Assembly (NCBI GenBank): GCA_959347315.1
Contig: OY365806.1
Location: 25,815,516 to 25,879,515 of the forward strand
Direction of reading: 5' to 3'
Length of the DNA: 64,000 nucleotides
DNA from: Bimastos eiseni
Taxonomy: Eukaryota > Annelida > Clitellata > Crassiclitellata > Lumbricidae
The notes beneath the pieces are model-generated. The model searched no databases and was not told the DNA's origin. It worked only from the letters and a program-made list of their open reading frames with translations. Positions 63,936 to 64,000 of the stretch are shown here, in pieces. A program made the position numbers and the translations under genes. Position 1 is the first letter of the stretch. Each line of letters begins with the position of its first letter.

Positions 63936-64000
63936 AATCTCCAAATTTCTAAAGCACCACTTAAAAGCTAAGCGCAGGGCACCAGCTTATTCAGCGCTGA
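63936..64000 (+). repeat. dispersed repeat R2 end, copy 3
   Basis: aatctccaaatttctaaagc, cacttaaaagc and gcaccagcttattca match 25245-25310. The element continues past the window end. Confidence 0.55.

Noticed and set aside
1..64000. CRISPR arrays, bacterial operons or origins
   Set aside because: The window is animal nuclear DNA. The regular repeats found are microsatellites, a coding tandem array and transposon parts, with no spacer-repeat structure.

Overview
The window is nuclear DNA of an invertebrate animal: introns with GT..AG borders, many degraded transposons, microsatellites, AT-rich intergenic DNA, and genes of animal families (TMEM97, a lamin-tail protein, HIRIP3, an amidated neuropeptide precursor). 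The phylum cannot be fixed from sequence alone. The RFamide-type precursor and the Polinton-class element fit many marine invertebrates.

Layout. 0-1.1 kb: last exon of TMEM97 (+) and its poly(A) signal. 2.7-13 kb, perhaps to 17.3 kb: a minus-strand coiled-coil plus lamin-tail-domain gene, its introns filled with a tRNA-derived SINE, two hAT transposons with target-site duplications, a FLYWCH-type fragment, a MITE and microsatellites. 15.8-24.1 kb, perhaps from 14.3 kb: an unrecognised plus-strand gene whose exon phases chain correctly. 24-30 kb: MITEs, a (GAGACC)-rich hAT-like repeat and two orphan candidate first exons.

30,031-38,296 is a complete but decayed Polinton/Maverick (adintovirus-like) provirus of about 8.3 kb. 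It has ~270-bp terminal inverted repeats and a 5-of-6 target duplication. Its genes are a protein-primed-type family B DNA polymerase with an SAP-like N-terminus and an HNH-like zinc motif, a short unknown gene, an adenovirus pX/pVI-like protein (the only intact gene), a probable jelly-roll capsid protein, an FtsK/A32-like packaging ATPase, a phospholipase A2-domain protein and a chromodomain integrase. I could find neither a double-jelly-roll major capsid gene nor a protease. Most genes carry stops, frameshifts or deletions.

38.3-45.4 kb is gene-poor. 45,392-50,080 is a two-exon neuropeptide precursor of about 934 residues: a signal peptide, then about 25 copies of APKQYVRF-Gly-Arg/Lys in 69-bp tandem units, so it would release many copies of APKQYVRF-amide. 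50-54.7 kb holds LINE relics and hAT-like repeats. 54,769-63,745 is a minus-strand HIRIP3-type histone-chaperone gene: exon 1 and the last four exons are visible and exon 2 was not found. Its introns contain a LINE 3' end, a 506-bp hAT element with a perfect 8-bp duplication, and a second (GAGACC)-rich hAT-like element.

The host genes show no functional link to one another. The Polinton genes form a virus-like module (replication, packaging, capsid, entry, integration).
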